The notes under the pieces: model-generated
Database searches by the model: none
Seen by the model: the letters and a program-made list of their open reading frames with translations, nothing else
Told to the model about the DNA's origin: nothing
Program-made: the position numbers and the translations under genes
Part shown: piece by piece, positions 24,667 to 34,125 of the stretch
How the letters are laid out: each line of letters opens with the position of its first letter
Position numbering within the stretch: the first letter of the stretch is position 1
From: Henriciella sp.
GTDB taxonomy: Bacteria; Pseudomonadota; Alphaproteobacteria; Caulobacterales; Hyphomonadaceae
Assembly: GCA_013213785.1 (NCBI GenBank)
Contig: JABSPZ010000014.1
Location: forward strand, 1 to 64,000
Direction of reading: 5' to 3'
DNA length: 64,000 nucleotides

Positions 24667-25602
24667 ATGTCTGATACGAATGATCGCCTCCCACCGCTCA
24701 ACGCTTTGCGGGCTTTTGAAGCTGCAGCACGTCGTTTGTCTTTTACTAAAGCAGCCGACGAGCTGAACGTGACGCCCGGTGCGATCTCACAGCATATCCG
24801 CCAACTTGAGGATTATGCTGGAACGCCCTTGTTTAAGCGAACCGGGCGCAGCGTTTTGCTGACCGATGCCGCGCAGGCGGCGCTGCCACTGGTGCGCGAG
24901 GCATTTGATCAGATCGCTGAAGCCGGACGCATCATGCAGGCGCCAGCGCGAAAAGGGCGCGTCATGGTGAGCTCCGCGCCGAGCTTTGCTGCGAAGTGGC
25001 TGGCGCCAAGACTGGATGGGTTCCACAATGCGCATCCGGGCGTTGAAGCTTGGGTCAGCGCGGATAGCGGCCTCACAGATTTTACGACTGCTGATGCGGA
25101 TTTTGCGATCCGCTACGGAGCCGGTGATTATGATGGTTTGAAAGCAGAAAAACTGCTCGATGAAACCGTGCTTCCAGTATGCTCACCGCGCCTCCTGGAA
25201 GGCAGCGATGCGATCCGGAAGCCGGCGGACCTCGCCAAACACACCCTCATTCACGATGTCAGCGCTGAAGTAGACCCGTCTTGCCCAGATTGGACGAGCT
25301 GGTTGAAAGCGCGTGGTGCCGGGGCCGACGTAGATGGCACACGCGGGCCACGCTTAAATCAATCCGCCCTCGCTATTGAGGCCGCAGCGACCGGTCGCGG
25401 TGTGGTGCTCGCGAAACGCGCGATTGCCTCAGCCGATATCGCCGCGGGCCGGCTCGTTGCGCCGTTTGCGGATGGATCAATTAGTGTTGATTATGGCTAT
25501 TGGCTGGTTTGGCCTAAGGGTCGTCACCTGACAGAAGACGTCCGCGCGTTCATCAAATGGGTGAAGGCCGAAGCGGCAGCCAGTGAAGTTGCGGGCGTTT
25601 AA
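24667..25602 (+). CDS. LysR-family transcriptional regulator (GcvA-like)
   Basis: 311 aa. N-terminal helix-turn-helix at 10-70: LPPLNALRAFEAAARRLSFT, then KAADELNVTPGAISQHIRQL, the classical LysR DNA-binding unit. Residues 100-300 form the effector-binding domain. The LNALRAF and KAADELNVTPGAISQ pattern is that of the GcvA-like group. Its divergent position beside cysG suggests it regulates the sulfur operon, a common LysR arrangement, but many such pairs regulate only the neighbour's own genes. No strong ribosome site before the ATG. Confidence 0.92.
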   Translation: MSDTNDRLPPLNALRAFEAAARRLSFTKAADELNVTPGAISQHIRQLEDYAGTPLFKRTGRSVLLTDAAQAALPLVREAFDQIAEAGRIMQAPARKGRVMVSSAPSFAAKWLAPRLDGFHNAHPGVEAWVSADSGLTDFTTADADFAIRYGAGDYDGLKAEKLLDETVLPVCSPRLLEGSDAIRKPADLAKHTLIHDVSAEVDPSCPDWTSWLKARGAGADVDGTRGPRLNQSALAIEAAATGRGVVLAKRAIASADIAAGRLVAPFADGSISVDYGYWLVWPKGRHLTEDVRAFIKWVKAEAAASEVAGV

Positions 25603-25628
25603 ACCAAACTGATTGGAGGCCTTTGGAA

Positions 25629-26498
25629 ATGCTGACCGAAACGGAGCAATCGCTCTCTGAAGCGCGTCCAAACGCAATCGATTTCGACCGTATCTCGGGC
25701 CTTCATTATCTCGGAAATTATGTCCGCCGTTTGCCGATCAATCTCGCGCGGATGATAGAGAACGCTTATGACTGGGAGCATCTCCCATATGTGCATTCCT
25801 CATCCTTTTCGTCGATCGATCTGATCGATAGCGGGACATGGGGCTGGCGGGCTAAAATCGGGCTGCCAGATGGTGCCCCCGCATCGCACCAATTGCTCGA
25901 TCTTCTGGTTGAAAGCGACCGGCATTATTGGGTGTCGACCGTCTTTTCGGGGCCCGGGACAGGGATTGAGATTCACACTCAAGCGACGAAGGTCGCGGAG
26001 GAAGAAATCGAGGTCGATGTCCGGTTCTACCTCCCGGAGGCGCCGGAAAACGAGACCGGCGCTCAGATGATCCTGGCTTACATGCAGCAGCAATATGCGA
26101 CCCTTTATGACGAAGACCAGGATCTAATGCTCGGACGGCAAGGTGCCTTGAATGACCGCCAACGCTGGGGCGCAAACGAACCGGGTTCGAACGATGTGCT
26201 GGTGGGATCTGCGTCAGAGCTGGATCCGAAAACCGTGCACACCGTTGAGATGGAAAATGGCCGCTTCTGTGTTCGCCGATATCAAGAGGAATGGGTGGTT
26301 CACAGCGCCGTTTGCACGCACTTGCTGGGGCCGCTGGACGGCAGTGAAATCAACGAACAAGGTCAGCTAACTTGCCCATGGCATGGCTATCATTTCGATC
26401 TTCGCAGCGGCGAGAATACGGAACAAAAATGCCGAGCTTTGGCGACGGCACCGGAGCTCATCGAACATGACGGCGAGCTTTACTTACGGCCCGTTTAA
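25629..26498 (+). CDS. Rieske 2Fe-2S protein with C-terminal Rieske domain
   Basis: 289 aa from ATG 25629 (GGAGGC 9 bases upstream). The N-terminal about 190 residues resemble an SRPBCC-like/oxygenase catalytic domain, including DWEHLPYVHSSSF at about 48-60. The Rieske domain is at the C-terminus: Cys229-x-His231 (CTHLLGPL) and Cys249-x2-His252 (CPWHGYHF). Ring-hydroxylating oxygenases normally have Rieske first, so this order is reversed. It could be an oxygenase-like redox protein; no reductase or ferredoxin partner is next door. The stop overlaps the convergent neighbour by four bases (TTAA). Confidence 0.85.
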   Translation: MLTETEQSLSEARPNAIDFDRISGLHYLGNYVRRLPINLARMIENAYDWEHLPYVHSSSFSSIDLIDSGTWGWRAKIGLPDGAPASHQLLDLLVESDRHYWVSTVFSGPGTGIEIHTQATKVAEEEIEVDVRFYLPEAPENETGAQMILAYMQQQYATLYDEDQDLMLGRQGALNDRQRWGANEPGSNDVLVGSASELDPKTVHTVEMENGRFCVRRYQEEWVVHSAVCTHLLGPLDGSEINEQGQLTCPWHGYHFDLRSGENTEQKCRALATAPELIEHDGELYLRPV

Positions 26499-27541
26499 AG
26501 CGTCTCGAAACAGGATGCGACATCCGCGAGCCAAGCGCGGACATTGTCCTTGCGAGCCTCCGACATGCCATGACGAACCAGAATGAGGTCCTTTTCAGGA
26601 ACGATGACAATGTATTGTCCGTCATATCCGTTGGCCGAAAAGCTGCCAGGGCCAGCGAGATTCAGCCACCACTGACCTCCATATCCCATCGGTTCTTCTG
26701 GCGGCACATTCGATGTCGGCGTGCGTGCATGGTCGACCCAGCGTTCCGGTAGAATGCGGGTACTGTCCCAAACCCCATCGCGCAAATAGAGCAGGCCAAA
26801 TCGCGCGAAATCCCGGGCGGTACAGAAACAGAAGCTCGATCCAATGAACGTGCCAGCGGCATCAAATTTCGGGATCGCCGACGTCATTCCGATCGGATCC
26901 AGAAGACGCCCGCGTAAAAACGCTTCGAACCCGGCCTGATCAACGCCCAGCGTGTCGGCGAGGAGGCGGCAGAGGATATTGGTCGTGCCGCTGGAATAAG
27001 ACCAGAATGATCCGATCGGGTGCTCAAGCGGCATCGAGGCTGCGTAGTGGGCGACGTCTTCTTTGCCCGATCCAAACAGCATCTCAATCGTGTGAGAGAT
27101 GCCTGAATCCTCATAATCCTCGGTGAATTGGAGACCGGAGATCATGCGCAGAAGGTGCTCGATCGTGATCGCCTTGCGTGGATCATCCTCGCCTTGCCAT
27201 TCCGGCACATTTGCAGGTGCGTGAATGTCTAAATGGTCATCTCCCATCGCAATGCCAACGAGGGCATGCGTCATGGATTTGGCCATCGACCAGGAATGGT
27301 AGGTCTCGTCTGGCCCAAAGCCGTCATTATAGCGTTCCGAGACAATCTTCCCGCCTTGAACAGCGAGGAAAGCGGAGGTCTTCCCCAGATCATCTGGATT
27401 GGAAAAGGCGTGATCCAGCAGCTTGGACAATGCAGTCCGATCGGTTTGCTTCGGCAGATCGCCAATGGGCCAGGTCTGGGCGGGCCAGGCGGTGTCAGCC
27501 GGTTGAATCGGAAGGCGAGGGAGACTGCCATTGTCCGTCAT
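26495..27541 (-). CDS. Serine hydrolase, class C beta-lactamase fold
   Basis: 348 aa with Ser85-Met-Ala-Lys88 and Tyr182-Ser-Ser184; a GYDG segment (SANGYDGQYIVIV) stands where KTG is expected. The pattern is closest to 6-aminohexanoate-oligomer hydrolase and esterase relatives. No signal peptide is visible, so a cytoplasmic location is likely. No ribosome site is clear. DUF1272 lies 22 bases upstream on the same strand. Confidence 0.82.
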   Translation of the reverse strand: MTDNGSLPRLPIQPADTAWPAQTWPIGDLPKQTDRTALSKLLDHAFSNPDDLGKTSAFLAVQGGKIVSERYNDGFGPDETYHSWSMAKSMTHALVGIAMGDDHLDIHAPANVPEWQGEDDPRKAITIEHLLRMISGLQFTEDYEDSGISHTIEMLFGSGKEDVAHYAASMPLEHPIGSFWSYSSGTTNILCRLLADTLGVDQAGFEAFLRGRLLDPIGMTSAIPKFDAAGTFIGSSFCFCTARDFARFGLLYLRDGVWDSTRILPERWVDHARTPTSNVPPEEPMGYGGQWWLNLAGPGSFSANGYDGQYIVIVPEKDLILVRHGMSEARKDNVRAWLADVASCFETL

Positions 27542-27562
27542 GGTTGATCCCTTTTCGTTGGA

Positions 27563-27877
27563 TTAGCGTTCGTCTACCGGCACATCCTTTATCCTTGCGA
27601 CATGTGCTTCAAGATCTTCCTTTGGGTAAGGGGAGTAATAGCGTTTGTCGCTGGCGGGGTGATGTTCCAAGCCAAGGCGTTTGCCGTCTCGCCAATTCTT
27701 TTTGGGACGGATCGGGCGCGGAGCAAACCCACCGCCGCAGGTTGGGCAGACATTTGCGAGCGGCCCGTCCACACAATCTGAGCCATAAGTGCACTCATAA
27801 GTGCAGATCATTGCTTTCGGGGAATCTGGCGGCAGATCACAGTCGCAGAGCTCGCAATTTGGTCGAATTTCCAGCAT
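27563..27877 (-). CDS. DUF1272 domain-containing zinc-ribbon-like protein
   Basis: 104 aa from ATG 27877, with GGAGAGG about 7 bases upstream; 27895 is an unlikely longer start. Cys-rich N-terminus: CELCDCDLPPDSPKAMICTY, then ECTYGSDC and VCPTCGGG, the DUF1272 (PF06906) signature and likely zinc ligands. The C-terminal part is basic and ends HVARIKDVPVDER. Function unknown. Confidence 0.85.
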   Translation of the reverse strand: MLEIRPNCELCDCDLPPDSPKAMICTYECTYGSDCVDGPLANVCPTCGGGFAPRPIRPKKNWRDGKRLGLEHHPASDKRYYSPYPKEDLEAHVARIKDVPVDER

Positions 27878-27935
27878 TCTAAACCTCTCCTCCAATCATG
27901 CTTTTTCGGCACCAAGAATCGTCTAAGTTCGGCGC

Positions 27936-28520
27936 ATGTCCAAACTCTATTTTACCTATAGCGCGATGAATGCGGGAAAGTCCGCGATTTTATTGCAGGC
28001 GGCCTACAACTATAAGGAACGGGGCATGCAGGTTATGCTCTGGACGTCTGGGCATTACGGAGCGGATCAGGATGCCAGGTCAGGCATGATTGAGTCGCGG
28101 ATTGGGCTGGAGGCGGACGCCCATCTCTATCGCGCGGATACTAATCTGTTTGAAGCGATTGAACGAGAACACGCCGAAAATCCTTTGAGCGTCATCTTTT
28201 TCGACGAGGCGCAATTCTTGACCAAGGACCAAGTCTGGCAATTGGCGCGGGTCGGAGATAAGCTCAAACTCCCGGTGCTTTGCTATGGATTGAGAACCGA
28301 TTTCCAGGGCGAGCTCTTCGAAGGATCAGCCGCGCTTTTGGCGATCGCAGACCATTTGCGCGAGGCGCGCACGATTTGCCATTGCGGGAAAAAGGCGATT
28401 ATGACCGCCCGCCTCGACGAGAATGGCAAAGCGATCAAATCCGGTGAGCAGGTCAGTGTCGGCAAAGAGGTTTATGTCTCTTTGTGCCGCTATCATTGGG
28501 AAGAGGCATTGGGGCGTTAA
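27936..28520 (+). CDS. tdk: Thymidine kinase
   Basis: 194 aa type-II thymidine kinase that phosphorylates thymidine for salvage. The Walker A is SAMNAGKS (9-16), the Asp-Glu pair is in VIFFDEAQFL, and the lid and zinc region have TICHCGKKA and a late YVSLCRYHW. Length and residues match the bacterial enzyme. Divergent from the DUF1272 gene across 58 bases. Confidence 0.96.
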   Translation: MSKLYFTYSAMNAGKSAILLQAAYNYKERGMQVMLWTSGHYGADQDARSGMIESRIGLEADAHLYRADTNLFEAIEREHAENPLSVIFFDEAQFLTKDQVWQLARVGDKLKLPVLCYGLRTDFQGELFEGSAALLAIADHLREARTICHCGKKAIMTARLDENGKAIKSGEQVSVGKEVYVSLCRYHWEEALGR

Positions 28521-28592
28521 GACCGAATTTGGTGCGCAATCCTGCCACAAAGAACTATTACCAAACGCGCGGGGCAGAGAATGGAGCCCAGT

Positions 28593-29138
28593 ATGCGTGC
28601 CCGAAGAAACGGTGTTCGAAACAGCCTGATTTGCGGTCTCTTAGCGATCGCGACCTTTATCGAAATTGGTCTCGCCGCAAGCGCCCAGGAAGAATTACCG
28701 CCTGCAGACGTCGACATTGGCGGCTTTCTCGACCTAACCGACGAGGTGTTTCAAGTGCGCGAAGATCGCTTGCTTAGCTTGGAAGCCTTCAACGATATGG
28801 CGGGCGCGCCAAATACGATCATCCTGGACGCGCGCAGCCGTTACGCCTTTGAGCTCGGGCATATTGAGGGCGCCGTGAACCTGCCATTCTCTGATTTCAC
28901 CGATGAGAAGCTCGCAGAAATCATCCCGAATAAAGACACGCGCGTTCTGATCTATTGCAACAATAATTTCAGCGATGACGCTGAGCCGATCCCGCTGAAA
29001 CGCGTTTCGCTCGCATTGAACATTCCAACCTTCATCAATCTCTACGGTTATGGGTACGAGAATATCTATGAACTCGGCGTCCTAACCGAGACGACAAACG
29101 AAGATGTGAACTGGGTCGCAAGCGAATTTCCGCTCTAA
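28593..29138 (+). CDS. Exported rhodanese-like domain protein
   Basis: 181 aa from ATG 28593, which has GGAG about 6 bases upstream; ATG 28581 is the alternative. A signal peptide is predicted (ends IGLAASAQ). The rhodanese fold is recognised by IILDARSRYAFELGHIEGAV (about 77-96) and the active-site-like loop VLIYCNNNFS with a Cys at the catalytic position. Function in sulfur or redox chemistry in the periplasm is inferred; the sulfurtransferase activity is not certain. Confidence 0.82.
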   Translation: MRARRNGVRNSLICGLLAIATFIEIGLAASAQEELPPADVDIGGFLDLTDEVFQVREDRLLSLEAFNDMAGAPNTIILDARSRYAFELGHIEGAVNLPFSDFTDEKLAEIIPNKDTRVLIYCNNNFSDDAEPIPLKRVSLALNIPTFINLYGYGYENIYELGVLTETTNEDVNWVASEFPL

Positions 29139-29247
29139 GGACTTCCCCGGATAGTTTTAGCTCTGCTAATGCGTTCATACGAACCCTTGCAATACGCCGT
29201 CAGATCATACATCTGCGGCGTTTGAGAATCGTTCTTAGGAGATCGCG

Positions 29248-30060
29248 ATGACCGCAGCTGCTGAAGCGCCCGCGAAAAAAGTGAACCCAAACGCCCCGAC
29301 TGAAGAGACGGTGCTGTCTGTGCATCATTACACAGATCGTTTGTTCAAATTCACGATCACGCGCCCCTCGAGCTTTCGCTTTCGCTCCGGCGAGTTCATT
29401 ATGATTGGCCTTATGGGCGACAATGGAAAGCCGCTCTTGCGGGCCTATTCTGTCGCCAGCCCAAACTGGGACGATACGCTTGAGTTTTACTCGATCAAAG
29501 TGCCAGACGGCCCGCTGACCTCTAAGCTGCAGAAGATCCAAGTTGGCGACAAAGTTCTGCTCGGGAAAAAGCCGGTTGGGACGCTGGTCCACGATGCGCT
29601 CGTGCCCGGCAAACGCCTGTACTGTTTCTCGACCGGAACCGGGTTTGCGCCGTTTGCGAGCATCCTGCGCGATCCAGAGACCTATGAGAAATTCGAAGAA
29701 GTCATCATCACGCACACTTGCCGCGATGTGGCGGAGCTCGCCTACTCCCAGGAAACCGTCGATACGTTCCTCAACGATCCGGACATTGGTGAGATCGGGC
29801 AGGGAAAACTGCGCCTCTATCAGACCTGTACACGTGAGGATTTCGAGCGTTCTGGCCGCGTCACGGACCTGATCCGTTCGGGCAAATTGTTCGAAGATCT
29901 CGGCGTACCAAGACTTGATCCTGAGACCGACCGCGCCATGATTTGCGGCTCAATCGATATGACCAAAGAGCTGAAAGGCTTGATGGAAGAGCATGGCCTC
30001 AAAGAGGGCTCAAATTCCGAGCCTGCAGACTTTGTGATTGAACGCGCCTTCGTTGGGTAG
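29248..30060 (+). CDS. fpr: Ferredoxin-NADP+ reductase
   Basis: 270 aa FAD enzyme that moves electrons between NADPH and ferredoxin or flavodoxin. FAD binding by Arg65-Ala-Tyr67-Ser68 (LLRAYSVASPNW), NADP binding by FSTGTGFAPFASIL (about 130-143) and the RAMICGSIDM segment. The extended C-terminal ERAFVG contains an aromatic residue over the flavin as in bacterial FPRs. AGGAG precedes the ATG. It may supply the ferredoxin-type CysI in the same window, but the two are not in one operon. Confidence 0.93.
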   Translation: MTAAAEAPAKKVNPNAPTEETVLSVHHYTDRLFKFTITRPSSFRFRSGEFIMIGLMGDNGKPLLRAYSVASPNWDDTLEFYSIKVPDGPLTSKLQKIQVGDKVLLGKKPVGTLVHDALVPGKRLYCFSTGTGFAPFASILRDPETYEKFEEVIITHTCRDVAELAYSQETVDTFLNDPDIGEIGQGKLRLYQTCTREDFERSGRVTDLIRSGKLFEDLGVPRLDPETDRAMICGSIDMTKELKGLMEEHGLKEGSNSEPADFVIERAFVG

Positions 30061-30073
30061 CATATAGCTGGGC

Positions 30074-30538
30074 ATGAGTGTCCGGGACTACACACAAAAC
30101 GATGCTGCCGCTTTTCGCGATCTCAACCTGGCTTGGGTCGAGGCTTTCTTCGCGGTTGAAGATGAGGATCGCGCGCAGCTAGAAGATCCAAACACGCATA
30201 TCCTCGATAAAGGCGGTGCGATTCTGATCGCTGAGTATGAAGGCGAGCCGGTTGGCACTGTCGGTCTGGTCCCCGGACACCATGAAGGTATGCTAGAGCT
30301 GATCAAAATGTCGGCGCGCAGCGATATTCAAGGTAAGGGCATTGGCCGCGCTTTGATGGATGCGGCGATTGAGAGAGCCCGCGAGATGGGTGCCTCTCAA
30401 ATTTGGCTTGAGACTAATACGAGTCTGGAGGCCGCTTTGGCGCTTTATCGAAAATCTGGCTTTCGTGAGCTGACGGGGGATGAGCTCACCCCAACGCCCT
30501 ATGATCGTTGCAACTGCCAGATGTTGCTCGACCTCTAA
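30074..30538 (+). CDS. GNAT-family N-acetyltransferase
   Basis: 154 aa acetyl-CoA-dependent acetyltransferase. The acetyl-CoA pyrophosphate-binding loop is ARSDIQGKGIGRALMDAAIE (about 82-101), with the usual GxGIG pattern, and the ELIKMSAR strand comes before it. The substrate is not inferable. The gene begins 13 bases after fpr and is probably in its transcript. Confidence 0.88.
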   Translation: MSVRDYTQNDAAAFRDLNLAWVEAFFAVEDEDRAQLEDPNTHILDKGGAILIAEYEGEPVGTVGLVPGHHEGMLELIKMSARSDIQGKGIGRALMDAAIERAREMGASQIWLETNTSLEAALALYRKSGFRELTGDELTPTPYDRCNCQMLLDL

Positions 30539-30579
30539 AAAGCAGCGCCCCCATCCAAAGCTTGGCTCTGGACGAGGGC
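30537..30579 (-). terminator. Rho-independent terminator of the DUF481 gene
   Basis: On the minus strand GCCCTCGTCCA (30579-30569) pairs with TGGATGGGGGC (30557-30547), including two G-U pairs, followed by GCTGCTTTTT. It lies just after the DUF481 stop at 30594 and overlaps the acetyltransferase end. Confidence 0.65.
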
Positions 30580-30593
30580 GACGCGGATCTGAC

Positions 30594-31367
30594 TTATTTG
30601 CCGAAGCCGTAAACCAGCGATACGCGGCTGATTGTGTCGGTGGCTTCGAAGCCGTCGACTGGATCGGTGTCGTGGCGAACTTCAAACGAAACGCGTGCCG
30701 ACAACGTATTTGTGAGAGATGCGGTGATCGCAGCCATGTTGCCGATCTGAGTAGACGTCTCGGCGTAAACGACGGTCGTGTCGTTCGTGAAAGCAACATT
30801 GTCGTTGAACTGGTGGGCGAAGTTCGATGCGGCGGTCGCACCAAAAGACTCTTCTGTTGTGGCTTCGCTGAGAACTGTTGGAGGCACAGTGCTGGCATCA
30901 AGGACCGCTTCGATCTCATCGATTTTGAGACCTGGACCACCGCGAACCGTCCACTGTGTAGCGTCGCCATTCAGGACTTCATAGCCGAGACCGCCACCGA
31001 TAAAGGCGCGAGACTCAAAGCCTGAAAACTCATCACGCTCATAAGTCAGCTGACCGAACCCGAAGAGGCGGTCATTGATTTGGCGATCAAGATTGGTGCC
31101 AAGGAAGATCCGGTTTTTGGTCTCGTCGCCATCTGTTTCGCCATAATCAGCGCTGGCTTGAAGGCCGACTTTCCAGAGGTTCATGGTCCGTGTGGCGTCG
31201 ACTGCGAGACCGAGATCGGTGGTTTCAGTGTTGCCGGTGGTTACACCAGCGCTGAGCGAGCCTTCGCCGCTCCAGCCGATCTCGTCCGCGTCTTGCGCGT
31301 GGACTGGGAGGGCGATTGTGACTGCGCCTGCAAAGGCTGCAAATTTAAGAAACTGGGAGAATGTCAT
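30594..31367 (-). CDS. DUF481 family outer-membrane protein
   Basis: 257 aa. A signal peptide of about 1-25 (ends PVHAQ) precedes a beta-rich body with alternating short strands, beginning GEGSLSAGVTTGNTETTDLG, typical of DUF481 (PF04338), an outer-membrane barrel-like family. It ends in SLVYGFGK rather than an aromatic residue. AGGAG precedes the start. Function unknown. Confidence 0.85.
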   Translation of the reverse strand: MTFSQFLKFAAFAGAVTIALPVHAQDADEIGWSGEGSLSAGVTTGNTETTDLGLAVDATRTMNLWKVGLQASADYGETDGDETKNRIFLGTNLDRQINDRLFGFGQLTYERDEFSGFESRAFIGGGLGYEVLNGDATQWTVRGGPGLKIDEIEAVLDASTVPPTVLSEATTEESFGATAASNFAHQFNDNVAFTNDTTVVYAETSTQIGNMAAITASLTNTLSARVSFEVRHDTDPVDGFEATDTISRVSLVYGFGK

Positions 31368-31439
31368 GTCTAGCTCCTGTCATTAGACGGGCGCGACATG
31401 CTCTTAAAAAACCTGAATCGGATATGAACCGACGCAGTT

Positions 31440-32531
31440 CTAACTGCAGATCTGTCCGCGGTGTCGCAATTTTGCATCGGCGAGGACACAGGCCAGCATG
31501 GCCTCTGCGACCGGGACGGCGCGGATGCCGACGCAAGGATCATGACGGCCTTTGGTGCGCACATCTACTTCCGCGCCATCTCGCGTCACGGACTTGGTTT
31601 CGGTCAGGATCGAAGAGGTTGGCTTGATGGCGAGGCGGACAATAACGTCTTGCCCCGTCGAAAGTCCGCCGGCGACCCCGCCATTATTGTTCGACAAGAA
31701 CCGAACGCCGTCATTGCCCATCCGCATCTCGTCGGCGTTTTGCTCACCAGAGAAAGCGGCCGCATCGAAGCCAGCGCCGATTTCGACGCCCTTGGCGGCA
31801 TTGATGCTCATCATCGCCATCGCGATCTCGCTGTCGAGCTTGCCATAAATTGGGGCGCCCCATCCGGCTGGAACGCCAGAGGCTCGGACTTCCATCACGG
31901 CGCCAACTGATGAGCCCGCTTTTCGGACTTCGTCGAGATAGATCTCCCATTTGGCGGCCATATCTGCATCTGGGCACCAGAATGGATTGTCTCCGGTAAT
32001 GTCCCAATCCCACTTATCGCGATTGATTTTGTGTTCACCGATTTGAACAACGGCGCCGCGAATTTGGATATCGTCGCCAAGAACGCGCCTTGCGACAGCG
32101 CCAGCTGCGACCCGAGAGGCGGTTTCGCGAGCTGAGCTGCGCCCGCCGCCGCGATAATCGCGTACGCCATATTTCTGATCGTAGGTATAGTCGGCATGAC
32201 CCGGACGATAGCGGTCACGGATTTCTGAATAGTCTTTCGAGCGTTGATCGACATTTTCGATCATCAAGCTAATCGGCGTGCCTGTGGTAACCTGGCCATC
32301 GGTACGGTCATCTTCGAAGACACCTGAGAGAATTTTCACCTGATCCGGCTCGCGGCGCTGGGTCACAAAGCGGCTAGTTCCTGGGCGGCGCTGATCGAGA
32401 AACTGTTGAACCCAGGCTTCATCGAGCGCTAAGCCGGGCGGGCAACCGTCAACAACACATCCAAGAGCAAGCCCATGGCTTTCTCCCCAAGTGGTGACGC
32501 GAAATAAATGTCCAAATGTGTTATGCGACAT
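31440..32531 (-). CDS. aroC: Chorismate synthase
   Basis: 363 aa from ATG 32531 ([12 protein letters not shown]); a longer start at 32576 is unlikely. FMN-dependent anti-1,4-elimination of EPSP to chorismate, the last step of the shikimate pathway. Conserved motifs: TTWGESHG (about 13-20), [35 protein letters not shown], and [15 protein letters not shown] in the C-terminal half. Length matches bacterial enzymes. Divergent from pdxH. Confidence 0.97.
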   Translation of the reverse strand: MSHNTFGHLFRVTTWGESHGLALGCVVDGCPPGLALDEAWVQQFLDQRRPGTSRFVTQRREPDQVKILSGVFEDDRTDGQVTTGTPISLMIENVDQRSKDYSEIRDRYRPGHADYTYDQKYGVRDYRGGGRSSARETASRVAAGAVARRVLGDDIQIRGAVVQIGEHKINRDKWDWDITGDNPFWCPDADMAAKWEIYLDEVRKAGSSVGAVMEVRASGVPAGWGAPIYGKLDSEIAMAMMSINAAKGVEIGAGFDAAAFSGEQNADEMRMGNDGVRFLSNNNGGVAGGLSTGQDVIVRLAIKPTSSILTETKSVTRDGAEVDVRTKGRHDPCVGIRAVPVAEAMLACVLADAKLRHRGQICS

Positions 32532-32622
32532 AAGGGCTGATCCGTGGTTGCGACGCTCGCGGTCTCCTATATGCAATTCCGGCGCCTGCCAAACCCCTAA
32601 CGTCTCCTTTGGATCGAATTGA

Positions 32623-33288
32623 ATGACTGATGTGCCCGTTTCTATCCCGAAATCCCCTTCATATGCCGATTATGCGGCCGAGGGCGACCGCCCGCTGATC
32701 CCAGACACGAGCAATCCGTTTGACCTGCTGGATGCTTGGTTGGTTGACGCAAACGCTCATGAGCCGAACGACTCGTCCGCAATGTCTTTGGCGACGGTCG
32801 ACGCGGACGGGATGCCAGACGTGCGCATTGTGCTGTTGCGCGGTTTGGATGGCCAGAACGGGCTTCAGTTCTACACCAATTATGACAGCGCTAAGGGCAC
32901 GCAGCTGGCGGCGCATCCAAGCGCGGCGGTGTGTTTTCATTGGAAAAGCCTCAGACGACAGGTGCGGGTGCGTGGCCGGGTAGAGAAATCCACGCCTGAG
33001 CAGTCAGATACCTATTTTCAAATGCGAGCCCCACAGTCTAGGATTGCGGCGATCGCGTCAGACCAATCGCGCCCCCTCGAAAACCGAGACGTGTTCAATC
33101 AGCGCGTCGCGGAAATCAGCGCGATCTATGGCGATGACGACGATATTCCGCGTCCAGAACACTGGGGCGGGTATCGCTTGATTCCGACCGAGTTTGAGTT
33201 CTGGCAGGATCAAGCCTTCCGCATGCATGACCGCCTCAAGCTCAAGCGCGATGGATCGACTTGGACGAGCTCGCGCCTATATCCCTAA
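32623..33288 (+). CDS. pdxH: Pyridoxamine 5'-phosphate oxidase
   Basis: 221 aa FMN enzyme for pyridoxal phosphate formation. FMN-binding [19 protein letters not shown] (about 67-85), [20 protein letters not shown], and the C-terminal [14 protein letters not shown] segment are all present; the C-terminal WTSSRLYP is the enzyme's usual end. Length is typical. A strong ribosome site is not obvious at the ATG. Confidence 0.96.
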   Translation: MTDVPVSIPKSPSYADYAAEGDRPLIPDTSNPFDLLDAWLVDANAHEPNDSSAMSLATVDADGMPDVRIVLLRGLDGQNGLQFYTNYDSAKGTQLAAHPSAAVCFHWKSLRRQVRVRGRVEKSTPEQSDTYFQMRAPQSRIAAIASDQSRPLENRDVFNQRVAEISAIYGDDDDIPRPEHWGGYRLIPTEFEFWQDQAFRMHDRLKLKRDGSTWTSSRLYP

Positions 33289-33312
33289 ACAGATAAGTTT
33301 AGGGAGGCGGTC

Positions 33313-34122
33313 ATGGCGCTAGAGCGTGACTATGCAGGAAAACTCGCAATCGTCACCGGAGCCGGCGACGGGATTGGCGAAATGCTCGCGCGTCAGTTGG
33401 CGAGCATTGGCATGCAGGTCGGTGTCCAAGACATTCGCGCCGAAGCCGCTGAAAAGGTTGCCGATGAGATCGGCGGCGGCGCATTCCCACTGGTTTGCGA
33501 TGTATCAGACCGCGAGGCTTGCCTCTCCGCTGCCGAAACGGCTCGATCGCGCGGACCGCTCTCCTTGTTATGGCTGAACGCTGGCGTGGGTGTCGGATCC
33601 CCCGTTCTGGCTGGCAAACAAAATTTGATTGAGTGGGCGATGGACGTGAATGTTCGCGGCATCATCTGGAGTGCGCAGGCCTTCGTGCCACTGATGGAAG
33701 GCGCAGAGGGGCCGCGACATGTCGGGGTCACAGCCTCTTCGGCCTCACTTCGATCGCCAGAAGGGGATTTCCCACTCTACGCCACCACAAAGCACGGCAC
33801 CTTTGCGGTCGGTGAAGCGCTTCGCGGTGAATTGGCCGGCCAAGGCATTGGCACGACCATTCTTTGTCCTGGCCTTTTGAACACGAAGATCTGGGATGGA
33901 GCGAAGGCGCGTCCTGACCGATTTGGCGGTGCGCGGAATATGGACCCTTCCTTCTCCAAAATGTGGGATGAGGCCAAACTGCCCGATGTGATGTGGCCTG
34001 AGATTGCGCGAACCATTGGACAGGGCGGGGGTTATCTGATCTGCTCGACCGATGGAGGCGAGACCAAAGCCGCGTTCGATGCGCGGGCCAAAGAGATCTC
34101 GTCCAGCATCGTGGAGGTCTAA
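33313..34122 (+). CDS. Short-chain dehydrogenase/reductase
   Basis: 269 aa SDR with the NAD(P)-binding TGAGDGIGEMLARQL (TGxxxGxG, about 16-30), the LNAGVG motif and the active-site triad: Ser in TASSASLRSPEG, then Tyr-x3-Lys in YATTKHG. Substrate unknown. GGAGG precedes the ATG. It starts 24 bases after pdxH and is followed at 3 bases by DUF4345, so a pdxH-SDR-DUF4345-HAD-ATP12 transcript is likely. Confidence 0.9.
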   Translation: MALERDYAGKLAIVTGAGDGIGEMLARQLASIGMQVGVQDIRAEAAEKVADEIGGGAFPLVCDVSDREACLSAAETARSRGPLSLLWLNAGVGVGSPVLAGKQNLIEWAMDVNVRGIIWSAQAFVPLMEGAEGPRHVGVTASSASLRSPEGDFPLYATTKHGTFAVGEALRGELAGQGIGTTILCPGLLNTKIWDGAKARPDRFGGARNMDPSFSKMWDEAKLPDVMWPEIARTIGQGGGYLICSTDGGETKAAFDARAKEISSSIVEV

Positions 34123-34125
34123 AAT

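Noticed and set aside
26495-27541. Beta-lactamase resistance gene
   Set aside because: Motifs fit esterase or amide hydrolase relatives, and the window has four such fold members; nothing shows antibiotic hydrolysis.
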